Source: JAVBLW01 sp031553215 (lineage in GTDB: Bacteria; Bacillota_I; Bacilli_A; Acholeplasmatales; Anaeroplasmataceae). Taken from it: DNA of 64,000 nt. The position numbers were made by a program, and so were the translations under genes. Under the pieces are notes generated by a model. That model saw only the letters and a list, made by a program, of their open reading frames with translations, searched no databases and had not been told where the DNA came from. Below are positions 36,180 to 44,806 of the stretch, piece by piece (the first letter of the stretch is position 1; each line of letters starts with the position of its first letter). Location: the NCBI GenBank assembly GCA_031553215.1, contig JAVBLW010000006.1:1-64000 (forward strand), written 5' to 3'.

Positions 36180-38330
36180 TTATTTTTCTTCTAGAGCATG
36201 ATGCATAGTTCTTTCTATATCTTTTTCAAGAACTACTTGATTATATATATCACTATTATAATATTCAACATAATTCTTTGACATTACATTTGATTCGCCG
36301 GCTGCATAGTTAGCAAGATTAATTGCTTGTTCTAAATCAGAACTATTATCTGCAAAGTATACACCAGCTTTTAAAAACACATTGAAATTAGTATATTTCT
36401 CTTTTGTATATCCAGAAAACTCCTTCAATGAATCTTGGAGTCTCTTTTTATATTCTTGTTCTTCTTCGTATTCCATTAAGAAAACAAATTTATCAGCATA
36501 TATTCTAGAAAAACATAAATTCTTAAATAGAATATTTGCATACTTAGCAATATCACGCAATAACATGTCACCAGTTATAGTTCCAAAATTACTATTAATA
36601 TATTTAAAATTTCTTATATCAAAATATAAGATGGCAAGTTTTTTATTAGAGGATATATATTTTTTAGCGTCTAATAAGAATTTTTGATAATTTTCACTAT
36701 CAATAACTTCATCATAATACATTAAACGATATTTTTTCTTTGAATTTACAACTAATAGAATAATGATGATTGATAATAATAAAATTAAAGCTGTTGAAAT
36801 TAAAATTACCCACATTAGAATTAAGGTTCCATGTTCTCGGATATAATCCTTAAAGGATTTAACATTATGATCAACAATCATTAACTCAACTAATTTATCA
36901 TTCAACATTTTAGTATAATTTTCATCAACACTTCTATTAATTATCGAAAACAGAGCTTGATCACTTATATCATTAGAAACCAAAGAGAAATCAAAAGCAT
37001 TTTCTGATTCAACTTCTAAAATAATGGCCTTTAGTGAATTTTTATTAATATAATAACTTGCTACATTTTTAAGCGAAATTACATATCCAACTTCACCACT
37101 TTCACAGGCCTTTAAACAGGCTTCGTCATTTGAATAAATTTTAATATTTGATTTTTCAATATCAAATTCTTCTAAAATACTAGATGATATATTACTAGTG
37201 ACCGCAACCTTTATATTTTTTTTATTAGAGGATGTATATAAAACATATTTATCTGAATAAAAGGTTTTGGTGGTAATTTCTTCCTTATCGCAAAATGATA
37301 AAAAAGAAATATCACATTTCCCAAACTCAATAGCTTCATTTATTTCAGCTATTGAATCATAAAATTTATATGTAAAATTTATTTTTTCTTCTGTATCTAA
37401 GGTTATTTCATTTAAAGCTTCTATTATTAATCCAGTTGCTACATTTTTAGAATTTATAAAAGAATATGGAGAAAAATTATTCAACAGTCCTACTCTAACA
37501 CTAATTCCCTCTTCCAATATTCTTTGTTCTTCTTCAGATATAACCAAATCTGCATTGTATACTGAATAAAAAATATTATCATAAATTTCTTTAGCAAATA
37601 AAGCATTTTCTTTTTTATTATCATTTATATTTTCTTGAGCTAATAGAAATTTATTATTTCTATTTTTATTAGCAGCTAAATATACATTTTTAGATGAATA
37701 CGAAACAACTGCCTTATATTCTTTTTCTAATGCCAATGAATCACTTATTAGTATAGCATCTACTGTACCATTTTCTAATTTAGTATATATATCTGCTTTT
37801 GAAAGACTTTTTAATCCTAATTGTAAAATAGTTGGATCACTCGAATTTGAATAATTTATATTATATACTTTACAAAATAATTTAAATATTTCTGCTTCAG
37901 CATCATCATAATATCCAATCCACTTATTTAACATTGAAAATTCATTATCAATTTGCATGTTAGAATTAGAACCCTGAAAAGCTACAACACTATGTTTTGC
38001 ATATATAGGTACATCTGAAAAAACGTAATTTGTTTTTTTACTTTCAGATGGGCATCCAATAATAATATCATAATCATTCGAATCTAAAAAAGTATATGCA
38101 TCGCCTGTAGGAATGTGATAATTATATGTCCAATTCTCTTCCTTAATACTTTCTAAATATTCCGGGTAGAATCCACTATATCCATCCTCGGTTTCTTCAA
38201 AATATCCTTTTTCATATCCTCCATAAACCACGACGTCTACTATTTCCGAATCATTGCTAGCACTAACAATTCTAGTAAAAATAAGGCATAGTAAAAAAAA
38301 GATAAAACAGCATAAGAATCTTTTTCTCAT
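36180..38330 (-). CDS. Sensor protein: periplasmic-binding domains, membrane helix, degenerate GGDEF
   Basis: 716 aa. Signal peptide (MRKRFLCCFIFFLLCLIFTRIVSA), two SBP_bac_3-like solute-binding domains outside the cell (about 30-240 and 270-500), one membrane helix (about 510-535) and a GGDEF domain whose signature is YADKF in place of GGDEF, so cyclase activity is unlikely. Degenerate GGDEF domains often bind GTP and regulate an attached EAL domain. Here the EAL has been cut off by an in-frame TAA directly after TMHHALEEK, the usual GGDEF-EAL junction. Truncated product or pseudogene. Confidence 0.85.
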   Translation of the reverse strand: MRKRFLCCFIFFLLCLIFTRIVSASNDSEIVDVVVYGGYEKGYFEETEDGYSGFYPEYLESIKEENWTYNYHIPTGDAYTFLDSNDYDIIIGCPSESKKTNYVFSDVPIYAKHSVVAFQGSNSNMQIDNEFSMLNKWIGYYDDAEAEIFKLFCKVYNINYSNSSDPTILQLGLKSLSKADIYTKLENGTVDAILISDSLALEKEYKAVVSYSSKNVYLAANKNRNNKFLLAQENINDNKKENALFAKEIYDNIFYSVYNADLVISEEEQRILEEGISVRVGLLNNFSPYSFINSKNVATGLIIEALNEITLDTEEKINFTYKFYDSIAEINEAIEFGKCDISFLSFCDKEEITTKTFYSDKYVLYTSSNKKNIKVAVTSNISSSILEEFDIEKSNIKIYSNDEACLKACESGEVGYVISLKNVASYYINKNSLKAIILEVESENAFDFSLVSNDISDQALFSIINRSVDENYTKMLNDKLVELMIVDHNVKSFKDYIREHGTLILMWVILISTALILLLSIIIILLVVNSKKKYRLMYYDEVIDSENYQKFLLDAKKYISSNKKLAILYFDIRNFKYINSNFGTITGDMLLRDIAKYANILFKNLCFSRIYADKFVFLMEYEEEQEYKKRLQDSLKEFSGYTKEKYTNFNVFLKAGVYFADNSSDLEQAINLANYAAGESNVMSKNYVEYYNSDIYNQVVLEKDIERTMHHALEEK

Positions 38331-38416
38331 TTACTACACCTCATTTACTATTTAATTTATTATACTATAATTTAAAAATAAAGAAAAGATAAAAACATTT
38401 ACCTTTTCTTGTATAT

Positions 38417-38692
38417 TTATAAAGTTATTTTGAAAAAATCAGAATCATCATACGGGTAATCATATGTAAATGGTATCTCTTCTTTTTCAATCTTAATAAA
38501 ACCAGCATCTTTATAAAATTTATGAGCACGCTCGGAATTCTTCGAGGTATCAAGAATAATAGTATTTATGTTCTTATCCTTGGAATAATTAATTAATATA
38601 TTATATAATCTTTGTCCTAAATAATTAGGATTTCCTCTATATAATTCTCTAACAAAGAACTTCTTTAAAATACCAAAACCATTGGTTTTATT
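38417..38692 (-). pseudogene. C-terminal fragment of a GNAT acetyltransferase
   Basis: On minus an open stretch without a start codon reads ...ILKKFFVRELYRG, LGQRLYNILINYSK, INTIILDTSKNS, AHKFYKDAGFIKIEKEEIPF and then a stop at 38417. This is the motif A/B half of a GNAT N-acetyltransferase (normally QGxGLG, here LGQRL). The N-terminal half is missing, and a terminator of the upstream gene runs into the truncated end. Confidence 0.75.
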
Positions 38693-38699
38693 ATATTAT

Positions 38700-38727
38700 A
38701 AAAAAGAAAAAAACACCTTGAGGTGTC
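38700..38727 (-). terminator. Terminator after the DUF1540 gene
   Basis: ACACC/GGTGT stem with a TCAA loop followed on minus by seven T. Confidence 0.8.
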
Positions 38728-39069
38728 TTATCTAAGTTTAAATGAATCGCATTGGGTTTCGCTTCGATATTTAGCATTAGCAGAACCAACTTTTATATCT
38801 TTAGCATGACAGCGACTACTTTCATTATATGAGCAATAATTAGCACTACAAGAAATATATACTTCATTCATTTCAGTATTTAAATTATTGAATTGTTCTT
38901 CTGCCATTTCCGCTGCATAAGAAGCACTATCTCCAATGTTTTTAAAAGATTGGCAGAATGTTCCTAGTTTACTTCTTGAAAACAATCCTTCAACTTTTAA
39001 ATTTTCCTTATTGCAATATCTATTCTTATTATACCCACAGCTAACTGCGCTACATTTTACATTTGTCAT
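38728..39069 (-). CDS. Cys-rich protein with two DUF1540 domains
   Basis: 113 aa with two DUF1540-type modules: residues 3-45 (CSAVSCGYNKNRYCNKENLKV ... FCQSF; split here as CSAVSCGYN and YCNKENLKVEG) and about 73-111 (CSANYCSYNESSRC ... TQCDSF). Four cysteines per module suggest a small metal-binding or disulphide domain. An acidic helical linker joins them. Single gene with its own terminator. DUF1540 proteins are common in spore-forming Firmicutes; function unknown. Confidence 0.87.
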   Translation of the reverse strand: MTNVKCSAVSCGYNKNRYCNKENLKVEGLFSRSKLGTFCQSFKNIGDSASYAAEMAEEQFNNLNTEMNEVYISCSANYCSYNESSRCHAKDIKVGSANAKYRSETQCDSFKLR

Positions 39070-39128
39070 ATTATCATCCTCTTTCTAATTTTATCTTTTC
39101 CATAAAAAATAAAATTATACGAGAATTT

Positions 39129-39848
39129 TTAATATTCTTTAACTGCCGATTTTCTTTCTAATCTTTCAACGATCTGTTTATTAAATATTATTCCGATTGC
39201 AGCAACAACTGCTTGTGCACCAAATATTAAAAGTGCTAATTTAAAATGACCTCTCAATATACTACTTCCAAAATATGTGCTAGATAAAATAGATGGTATT
39301 CTAGCTATTGCATTTATTACTAGAAATCTACGTAATTTAACCCTAGTAAATGGAACCAAAAAGGCAATAAAGTCCTTTGGTATTCCTGGAATTAATGTAA
39401 TAGAAAAAATCAATACTTCCATTCTTTTTGCATTACCTAAGAACTTCCATTTTTTCTCATATTGATCAATATCAATCATCTTATCAACAAAAGATCTTCC
39501 TAAACTCTTTACAAGATAATAAACGGCTATTGAGCCTATTGTAACACCAATAGTGCATATTAACAATCCAAACCATGGTCCATACATTACACCTGCAAGT
39601 AGCTCAACTGGTTCACCTGGAATAAATGCAAATATTACTTGAATTGCAGTAATTAAAACTAATATAACAGCCCCACCAAAACCCATTTTTTGCATTTTTG
39701 CAATAAAATGTTCTCGATAAGTAACGTTCTTTAATTTTATAACATAAGGCCAAGCTAAAATTGTAATACCAATCATTAGTAATATTACTATTCCAATAAT
39801 TATACTTTGGAATACTATTCGTTTTTTCTTTCTTACTGTCTCTTCCAA
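39129..39848 (-). CDS. TVP38/TMEM64 family membrane protein (VTT/DedA superfamily)
   Basis: 239 aa with about five hydrophobic segments. The core FIPGEPVELLAGVMYGPWFG and LIPGIPKDFIAFLVPFT match the VTT domain of TVP38/TMEM64 (SNARE-associated) proteins, which are implicated in lipid scrambling or transport of undecaprenyl-phosphate-type lipids. The exact substrate is unknown. Located 10 bases upstream of the RluA-type gene, so possibly cotranscribed. Confidence 0.88.
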   Translation of the reverse strand: MEETVRKKKRIVFQSIIIGIVILLMIGITILAWPYVIKLKNVTYREHFIAKMQKMGFGGAVILVLITAIQVIFAFIPGEPVELLAGVMYGPWFGLLICTIGVTIGSIAVYYLVKSLGRSFVDKMIDIDQYEKKWKFLGNAKRMEVLIFSITLIPGIPKDFIAFLVPFTRVKLRRFLVINAIARIPSILSSTYFGSSILRGHFKLALLIFGAQAVVAAIGIIFNKQIVERLERKSAVKEY

Positions 39849-39858
39849 AATAATCCTC

Positions 39859-40701
39859 CTATAGCCAGTTTACTTTTTTTTCAAATGAAATTTCTTTTTT
39901 TGTAATGGGATGAACAAAATTAATTCTATAACTATATAAATATAATATATCTCCTAATCCATCTCCATAAATTATATCTCCAACTACTGGATGGCCTAAA
40001 TGACTCATATGAACTCTTATTTGATGAGTTCTACCAGTTTCCAAATTTAACATAACATAACTAAATCCATTTTCTTCCTTAATTACCTCATAATTAGTAA
40101 TCGATTTTTTACCATCTTCAGAAACATATCTTTTTCCGGTTTCTTCATCTTTAGTTATATTATTAATTATTTTACCCTTTTTTTCGTCAAAAATTCCTAC
40201 AACTTTTGCATAATAATTTCTTGAAATATTATCCATATTTTTATTCAATATTAAAGCGGTATATCTATCTTTAGCAATCAATAATAATCCACCAGTATCT
40301 TTATCTAACCTGTTAATAAAATGAATTGTATTATTCATTTTATTCTTTTCATAATAGTTCATAATTACATTATATAAACTCTTATTATTATCTTTCTTAG
40401 AAGGAATTGTTTGTAGACCATGTGGTTTATCTACAATCATTAAATATTCATCCTCATATATAATATCTAAAAAAACATCTAAAGAATTTTTATATTCAAT
40501 ATTGTCTATTTTATATTCTATAATTAAAATATCATTAATATGTAGAGAATCATAATTTTTCTTTTCTATATGATTAACAAAAAAACAAACTCCATGCATT
40601 TTTAAATAACGATAGAATTTTTTACTTATATTTTTCTTTATATAATCTTTTATTAAACATTCTTCGAATATTGTATATTCTTTACTAACAATTTTTTCCA
40701 T
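39859..40701 (-). CDS. RluA family pseudouridine synthase, probably leaderless
   Basis: 280 aa. An S4-like N-terminus (EYTIFEECLIKDYIKK ...) precedes the catalytic domain with HFINRLDKDTGGLLLIAKD, whose Asp is the nucleophile, GRTHQIRVHMSHLGHPVVGD and INFVHP. It isomerises uridine in rRNA or tRNA; the target cannot be named. I place the start at ATG 40701. TG-C-TATAAT (40708-40716) ends 6 bases before it, so the mRNA would be leaderless. A longer frame to 40782 adds a hydrophobic stretch unusual for the family and also lacks an SD. Confidence 0.85.
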   Translation of the reverse strand: MEKIVSKEYTIFEECLIKDYIKKNISKKFYRYLKMHGVCFFVNHIEKKNYDSLHINDILIIEYKIDNIEYKNSLDVFLDIIYEDEYLMIVDKPHGLQTIPSKKDNNKSLYNVIMNYYEKNKMNNTIHFINRLDKDTGGLLLIAKDRYTALILNKNMDNISRNYYAKVVGIFDEKKGKIINNITKDEETGKRYVSEDGKKSITNYEVIKEENGFSYVMLNLETGRTHQIRVHMSHLGHPVVGDIIYGDGLGDILYLYSYRINFVHPITKKEISFEKKVNWL

Positions 40702-40707
40702 AGAAAT

Positions 40708-40716
40708 ATTATAGCA
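40708..40716 (-). promoter_or_regulatory. Extended -10 immediately before an RluA-type start codon
   Basis: TG-C-TATAAT ends 6 bases before ATG 40701, so transcription should start at or next to the A of the ATG. No SD is present. Confidence 0.5.
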
Positions 40717-40819
40717 TAGTTTTATGTTTATTCCTATAAAAAATAAAATTGAAAAAATACATAATCCAATTTTATTTTTCATATTGTATTATATTTGAAA
40801 ATTCTTTTGTTAAAAGCAT

Positions 40820-42058
40820 TTATGCAAGTATTGCTCTTTTTACCAATTCCTTATTTAAAGAAATATTATCATTAATTTTATTTATTTCTTTCATGTTCTT
40901 TTCGCACAAATCTATTATATCTACTCCTTCAAACATAATGCTAATACCACAATGATGTACAAGATCTAGTGCTAGTGCTTTTAAAATTGATACTACCATA
41001 GTAGCGATTTCTATATTGGAGAAAAAAGGATTTACAGATACAGAATTGGCATGAGTTAAAAGATTACAATTTTCATAATATGATGTCAATGTTTTCCCAA
41101 CACCTATAGAATTTTTTTCAACCTTATTTCTCAAATCAAGAAATTCAAACAATTCTTTAATAGTATATTTTTTATCTTCCATATAAGAAAACTCTGGTAT
41201 AGAATCGATCCATCCATAATTCAAATATTTTGAAATATCTGGTTTATTTGTACAATTTTGAAATTTCAAATTAAATTCTTGCTTATATTTTTCTGGATAT
41301 CTTCTATTTGAATGATATTCAAAAGAATAATTTTGAAATTTTTCATATTCTAAAAGCGAATTCGGATTTTTTGAAATTATTAAATATTGAGTATAGAATT
41401 CTATCATTTGTCTACAAATACAATAACTTGCATCACTACATCCACTATCTAAAAGTTCTAGAATCCCACTTGCACGTTTAAAAACATATACCATCGTAGT
41501 AAGTTGAAATTTGATAAGAGAGTCATCACTGCTGACATCTATCCTTTCAACAACCTTCCTTATTTCATCCAAAACTAAAAACACGAGGACTCTAGTTGAA
41601 TATAGATATGGATAATATCCAACAGTTACCTTCTTTCCAAAATGTGCACTACCTAAATTTCTAATTCTTATTTGTTCAAGCACTTTTTGTTTTAATTTTT
41701 CTTGATATTTTTTACCTTCCTTAGAACTTTCATTTTCATATTCAGCTTTATTAAGGAACTCCATCATATAGTACTTATGTATATATGCAATATGACTACA
41801 TACATCCTCTACAATTGCAATCTCTAACCCGTAATCTTCAAATATCCCATTTTTAATTGAAGAATAGCATTTCGGAGCCAACTCAGAAAATTCTATTGAA
41901 CCCATAACCTTAGCTTTCATTTTTATTAAGAAAGATGGTTGAATAACATGTTGAAATTTAGCACGCATAGCTCCTTCAAGCATTTTCTTCATCTGATTTT
42001 GCATTTTTTTCTTTTCTAGTTCCATCGGAAATGGTAGTGGCATTTTATTATTCATCAT
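40820..42058 (-). CDS. DUF5677-like protein, defence-associated context
   Basis: 412 aa, mostly helical, no membrane segment or signal peptide. The middle (about 195-345), with the SGCSDASYCICRQMIEFYTQY segment (broken here as SGCSDASYC and RQMIEFYTQY) and the later YYENCNLLTHANSVSV, resembles DUF5677, a HEPN-like helical family frequently seen in anti-phage and abortive-infection settings. Met- and Lys-rich first 40 residues. Overlaps the XRE-type gene by 4 bases (ATGA). Similarity is judged by pattern only. Confidence 0.65.
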   Translation of the reverse strand: MMNNKMPLPFPMELEKKKMQNQMKKMLEGAMRAKFQHVIQPSFLIKMKAKVMGSIEFSELAPKCYSSIKNGIFEDYGLEIAIVEDVCSHIAYIHKYYMMEFLNKAEYENESSKEGKKYQEKLKQKVLEQIRIRNLGSAHFGKKVTVGYYPYLYSTRVLVFLVLDEIRKVVERIDVSSDDSLIKFQLTTMVYVFKRASGILELLDSGCSDASYCICRQMIEFYTQYLIISKNPNSLLEYEKFQNYSFEYHSNRRYPEKYKQEFNLKFQNCTNKPDISKYLNYGWIDSIPEFSYMEDKKYTIKELFEFLDLRNKVEKNSIGVGKTLTSYYENCNLLTHANSVSVNPFFSNIEIATMVVSILKALALDLVHHCGISIMFEGVDIIDLCEKNMKEINKINDNISLNKELVKRAILA

Positions 42059-43242
42059 TCAGCATCACCACCAAAACAATTCAATTCTTTTATTGCATAT
42101 TCATAACCAGTATTCCTAATAAATTCTAAAAATATTTTGTACCATTTATCACTATTTTCTTTATATATAATCATCGCATTATCAATAAATTTAAATATAA
42201 CTTCATCATTATCAATAGAATCAACAATTAGTTTATATAATTTTTCAAAAGTGTCTCTCTTACTATCAAGCAAAAAATCATTATCATCATAAGCGTCATT
42301 TATAAAATGTTGTTTAAGCAATTCTATTATATTAATTTTTTGAATAAAAAGATCTGATTTCTCAACCGAAATTTCCGAATAAAATATTTTATAGCAAATT
42401 GCTAAATATAGCATGCAAATAGATATATCATCAAGATTCGGTTCTCTATATAATATATTATCAAATTCTTCATTTTTTAATATTTTATCATCTATACCAT
42501 TAATTACGTCAATAATTTCATCAACAATAGGTGAAATTATAATTGCATTAAATTCTTCAATTTTGATATAAATTTTATTTATATAATCCAAAAAAGATAA
42601 GCTCTTATCAATAATTACCTTTTCACTATTTATTATATTTTTTATAGAAATCAAGTTTTTATATGCCTCATAAAATTTTATACCATCAGAATTATCCAAA
42701 TAATTAACAATTTCTTCTGTTAGCTTGATAACTTTTAAAATATCTTTTTCATATGTAGATTGTACTAATATCCCATTAATCATTTGACTACTAAAAATAT
42801 TTCTAGCAATTGGGCTTTTAAATTCTCTAAGTTGTTCCAATGAAACATTTATTATCTTTTTATATCCTACTGATGTCTCTTCAATTTCTGTAATAATACA
42901 CTTTGCATCCTTTTTAAATTCTTCATCAAGACCATCAATTGTTTTAATTTTTTCTCTTAATTCTTCTACTTCTCTGGATAAAACATCAAATATTTCAGTC
43001 CATCCTTTAGGATATTTTAGTGCTGCATTCTCGGCAATTTCTATTGAATCGTTGTTAAGATATTCAACAGATACCTCAAAAAGATCCGCAAAATCTTGCA
43101 TTTTAGCAGACGTAATTAATCGCTTACCACTAAGATAATTACTCATATTGCCTTCATCCTCATTCATCATATCGGCAATATGTCTATTGGAGAATTTAGA
43201 TTCTTCTTTTAATTTTTTTAATTTTTCTATATGTATTTCCAT
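42055..43242 (-). CDS. XRE-type HTH protein with large C-terminal domain
   Basis: 395 aa. The first ~65 residues are an XRE helix-turn-helix (NRHIADMMNEDEGNMSNYLSG, split as NRHIADMMNE and NMSNYLSGKRL), followed by ~330 helical residues I do not recognise. It could be the sensing regulator of the HNH-XRE-DUF5677 operon; a perfect TTGTCA-N4-TGACAA dyad upstream of the operon is a candidate operator. Start ATG 43242 with GGGAGG 7 bases upstream. Translationally coupled to the DUF5677-like gene. Confidence 0.8.
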   Translation of the reverse strand: MEIHIEKLKKLKEESKFSNRHIADMMNEDEGNMSNYLSGKRLITSAKMQDFADLFEVSVEYLNNDSIEIAENAALKYPKGWTEIFDVLSREVEELREKIKTIDGLDEEFKKDAKCIITEIEETSVGYKKIINVSLEQLREFKSPIARNIFSSQMINGILVQSTYEKDILKVIKLTEEIVNYLDNSDGIKFYEAYKNLISIKNIINSEKVIIDKSLSFLDYINKIYIKIEEFNAIIISPIVDEIIDVINGIDDKILKNEEFDNILYREPNLDDISICMLYLAICYKIFYSEISVEKSDLFIQKINIIELLKQHFINDAYDDNDFLLDSKRDTFEKLYKLIVDSIDNDEVIFKFIDNAMIIYKENSDKWYKIFLEFIRNTGYEYAIKELNCFGGDAE

Positions 43243-43263
43243 ATTTCTTCCTCCCAATCCCTT

Positions 43264-43581
43264 TTATTGATGTATTTCAACAATTTTATATGTATTCTTT
43301 TTACCCTTAACTTTGACAACTTGCCATGTTTTACCAGCATCCTGCCAGGTAGTTTTATCACCTTTAACTTCATTAGTGACGATGTTAGTACAATGTAAAT
43401 TACCTATATCATCACTTCCACCTTTGGATTGTGGCAACTTATGATCTATTGACCAACCACTAGCTAAATCAGTTCGTCCATAATTTTCATATACCATTCT
43501 TCTTCCGGTAAAATCATAGCCAACCCCACCTGGATACATTTTTTTAAACATAGCTTTTGCATTAACTTCATTAATCTTCAT
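43264..43581 (-). CDS. HNH endonuclease-like protein
   Basis: 105 aa. The segment GWSIDHKLPQSKGGSDDIGN, followed by LHCTNIVTNEVKGDKTTW, fits the HNH fold (Asp-His, Asn, then Asn-x3-Lys) with His of DH as the general base; the third metal ligand is Asn as in HNN variants. The C-terminal ~30 residues are basic. Start ATG 43581 follows GGAGG by 8 bases. First gene of a three-gene operon with an XRE regulator and a DUF5677-like protein, a composition often seen in phage defence or mobile DNA. Confidence 0.78.
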   Translation of the reverse strand: MKINEVNAKAMFKKMYPGGVGYDFTGRRMVYENYGRTDLASGWSIDHKLPQSKGGSDDIGNLHCTNIVTNEVKGDKTTWQDAGKTWQVVKVKGKKNTYKIVEIHQ

Positions 43582-43632
43582 TTTTATTTCCTCCATATAC
43601 TTTTATTGTACTATGAAAGTAAAAAAACTGGT

Positions 43633-43648
43633 TTGTCAGTATTGACAA
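43633..43648. promoter_or_regulatory. Palindromic operator candidate for the HNH-XRE operon
   Basis: Perfect dyad TTGTCA-GTAT-TGACAA about 50 bases upstream of the HNH gene, in its promoter region. Size and symmetry fit an XRE-family operator. The regulation is inferred. Confidence 0.55.
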
Positions 43649-43688
43649 GTATTTTTATAATTATATTACTTTATGTCTTTTATTGTAA

Positions 43689-43720
43689 CAAAAAACAAGC
43701 AAGACATCAATGTCTTGCTT
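43689..43720 (-). terminator. Terminator after the TfoX-like gene
   Basis: 10-bp perfect stem AAGCAAGACA/TGTCTTGCTT with a 4-base loop, then GTTTTTTG on minus. Confidence 0.85.
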
Positions 43721-43733
43721 ATTATCTTACTTA

Positions 43734-44054
43734 TTATTTCTTCTTTTTAGGTTTTGGCAAAGGTAATTCATCATACATACTTTCAAATAAATTAGTTAAA
43801 AATGATTTATTATCTATATCTTGAACTAATATCATTTCCTTTGCACCACTATATGGTGGTTCAAGAGGGGCAGATGGCATTAATTTTCTTGCAGAATCTA
43901 CCAGTTTTACAAGAAATCTATCATCACAAATATAAGCTGCAATTCTACCTTTATAATATATTATATATTCGCCCATCATCATACGATATGTAATATCTTC
44001 TAATTCCGATAATTGTTCTAATATAAAATTTAAATATTCTTTACTTGTAGCCAT
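43734..44054 (-). CDS. TfoX N-terminal domain protein
   Basis: 106 aa covering only the TfoX/Sxy N-terminal domain (YRMMMGEYIIYYKGRIAAYI, ending in a Lys-rich tail). TfoX controls competence in gamma-proteobacteria, but stand-alone N-domains in Firmicutes have no established role. GAGGT lies about 9 bases before the ATG. It follows the TOPRIM gene by 26 bases and shares the terminator, so it may be the third gene of the ATPase-TOPRIM operon. Confidence 0.83.
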   Translation of the reverse strand: MATSKEYLNFILEQLSELEDITYRMMMGEYIIYYKGRIAAYICDDRFLVKLVDSARKLMPSAPLEPPYSGAKEMILVQDIDNKSFLTNLFESMYDELPLPKPKKKK

Positions 44055-44080
44055 AAATATTTACCTCATATAAATTACTA

Positions 44081-44806
44081 TTATTTTTTCTTATATTTTG
44101 CTATACATAGCCAAAAATTAGAACCTCTTTTTAATGAATTAAAATCATTTTGAATATCCAGCCAAGTAGACTGATAATTACCATCAAATTTGATATCAGT
44201 GCTATTAAATAATTCCTCAAATTTTATTGGATCATCGCATTCATCCGCAAAGGTAATACTATCATTTTTCTTTTCATCATTAGTCGAATTTCTTTTATTA
44301 TGTAATACATGATCAAGATTACAAGACATATAATATATCTCATACGGAACTACAATACCATATGGTATTTTTATCTCCTTAATTGATGCCAGGTGCTTTA
44401 AAATTTTCCTTTTATTTTCACGTGTCAATTTAAATTCTTCTAATTTATCTTCTTGATTTTCAATATGTTCATCATAATATTGTGCTTTATCGATATCATT
44501 ATTTATTTGAATAATTTCATCTGATGTAAATGAACCATCTAAATCCACAATGTGCACAATACCACATATATCATTTGCAGTAAAATGACTATTATCACTA
44601 AGAAATTTTCTTACTGCAACTTTTTTTATTCTTTCTTCTATATTATCAACAGTTGAAGCATAATCACAGGTAATATCACTACGCATCACTTTAAATTTAA
44701 TCGTATTGTTAATAATTTTTTCTAAAGCCGGTGCAAGGGCCGTTTCATCAGTTCTACCTTCAACAATGAATAATAATAGTTTACTTTCTTCCACTTGTAA
44801 GGTCAC
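44081..44806 (-). CDS. TOPRIM-like nuclease partner of an AAA ATPase
   Basis: 241 aa. The N-terminus LLLFIVEGRTDE carries a TOPRIM-type glutamate (E16), and IVHIVDLDGSF supplies the Asp-x-Asp (D88, D90). This is the pattern of RloB, DUF4435/AriB and OLD-nuclease TOPRIM domains. Overlaps the ATPase gene by 26 bases, so the two are translated together. In PARIS (AriA-AriB) and RloA-RloB systems such pairs abort phage infection; which family this belongs to cannot be decided here. The remainder of the protein is unfamiliar. Confidence 0.75.
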   Translation of the reverse strand: MTLQVEESKLLLFIVEGRTDETALAPALEKIINNTIKFKVMRSDITCDYASTVDNIEERIKKVAVRKFLSDNSHFTANDICGIVHIVDLDGSFTSDEIIQINNDIDKAQYYDEHIENQEDKLEEFKLTRENKRKILKHLASIKEIKIPYGIVVPYEIYYMSCNLDHVLHNKRNSTNDEKKNDSITFADECDDPIKFEELFNSTDIKFDGNYQSTWLDIQNDFNSLKRGSNFWLCIAKYKKK

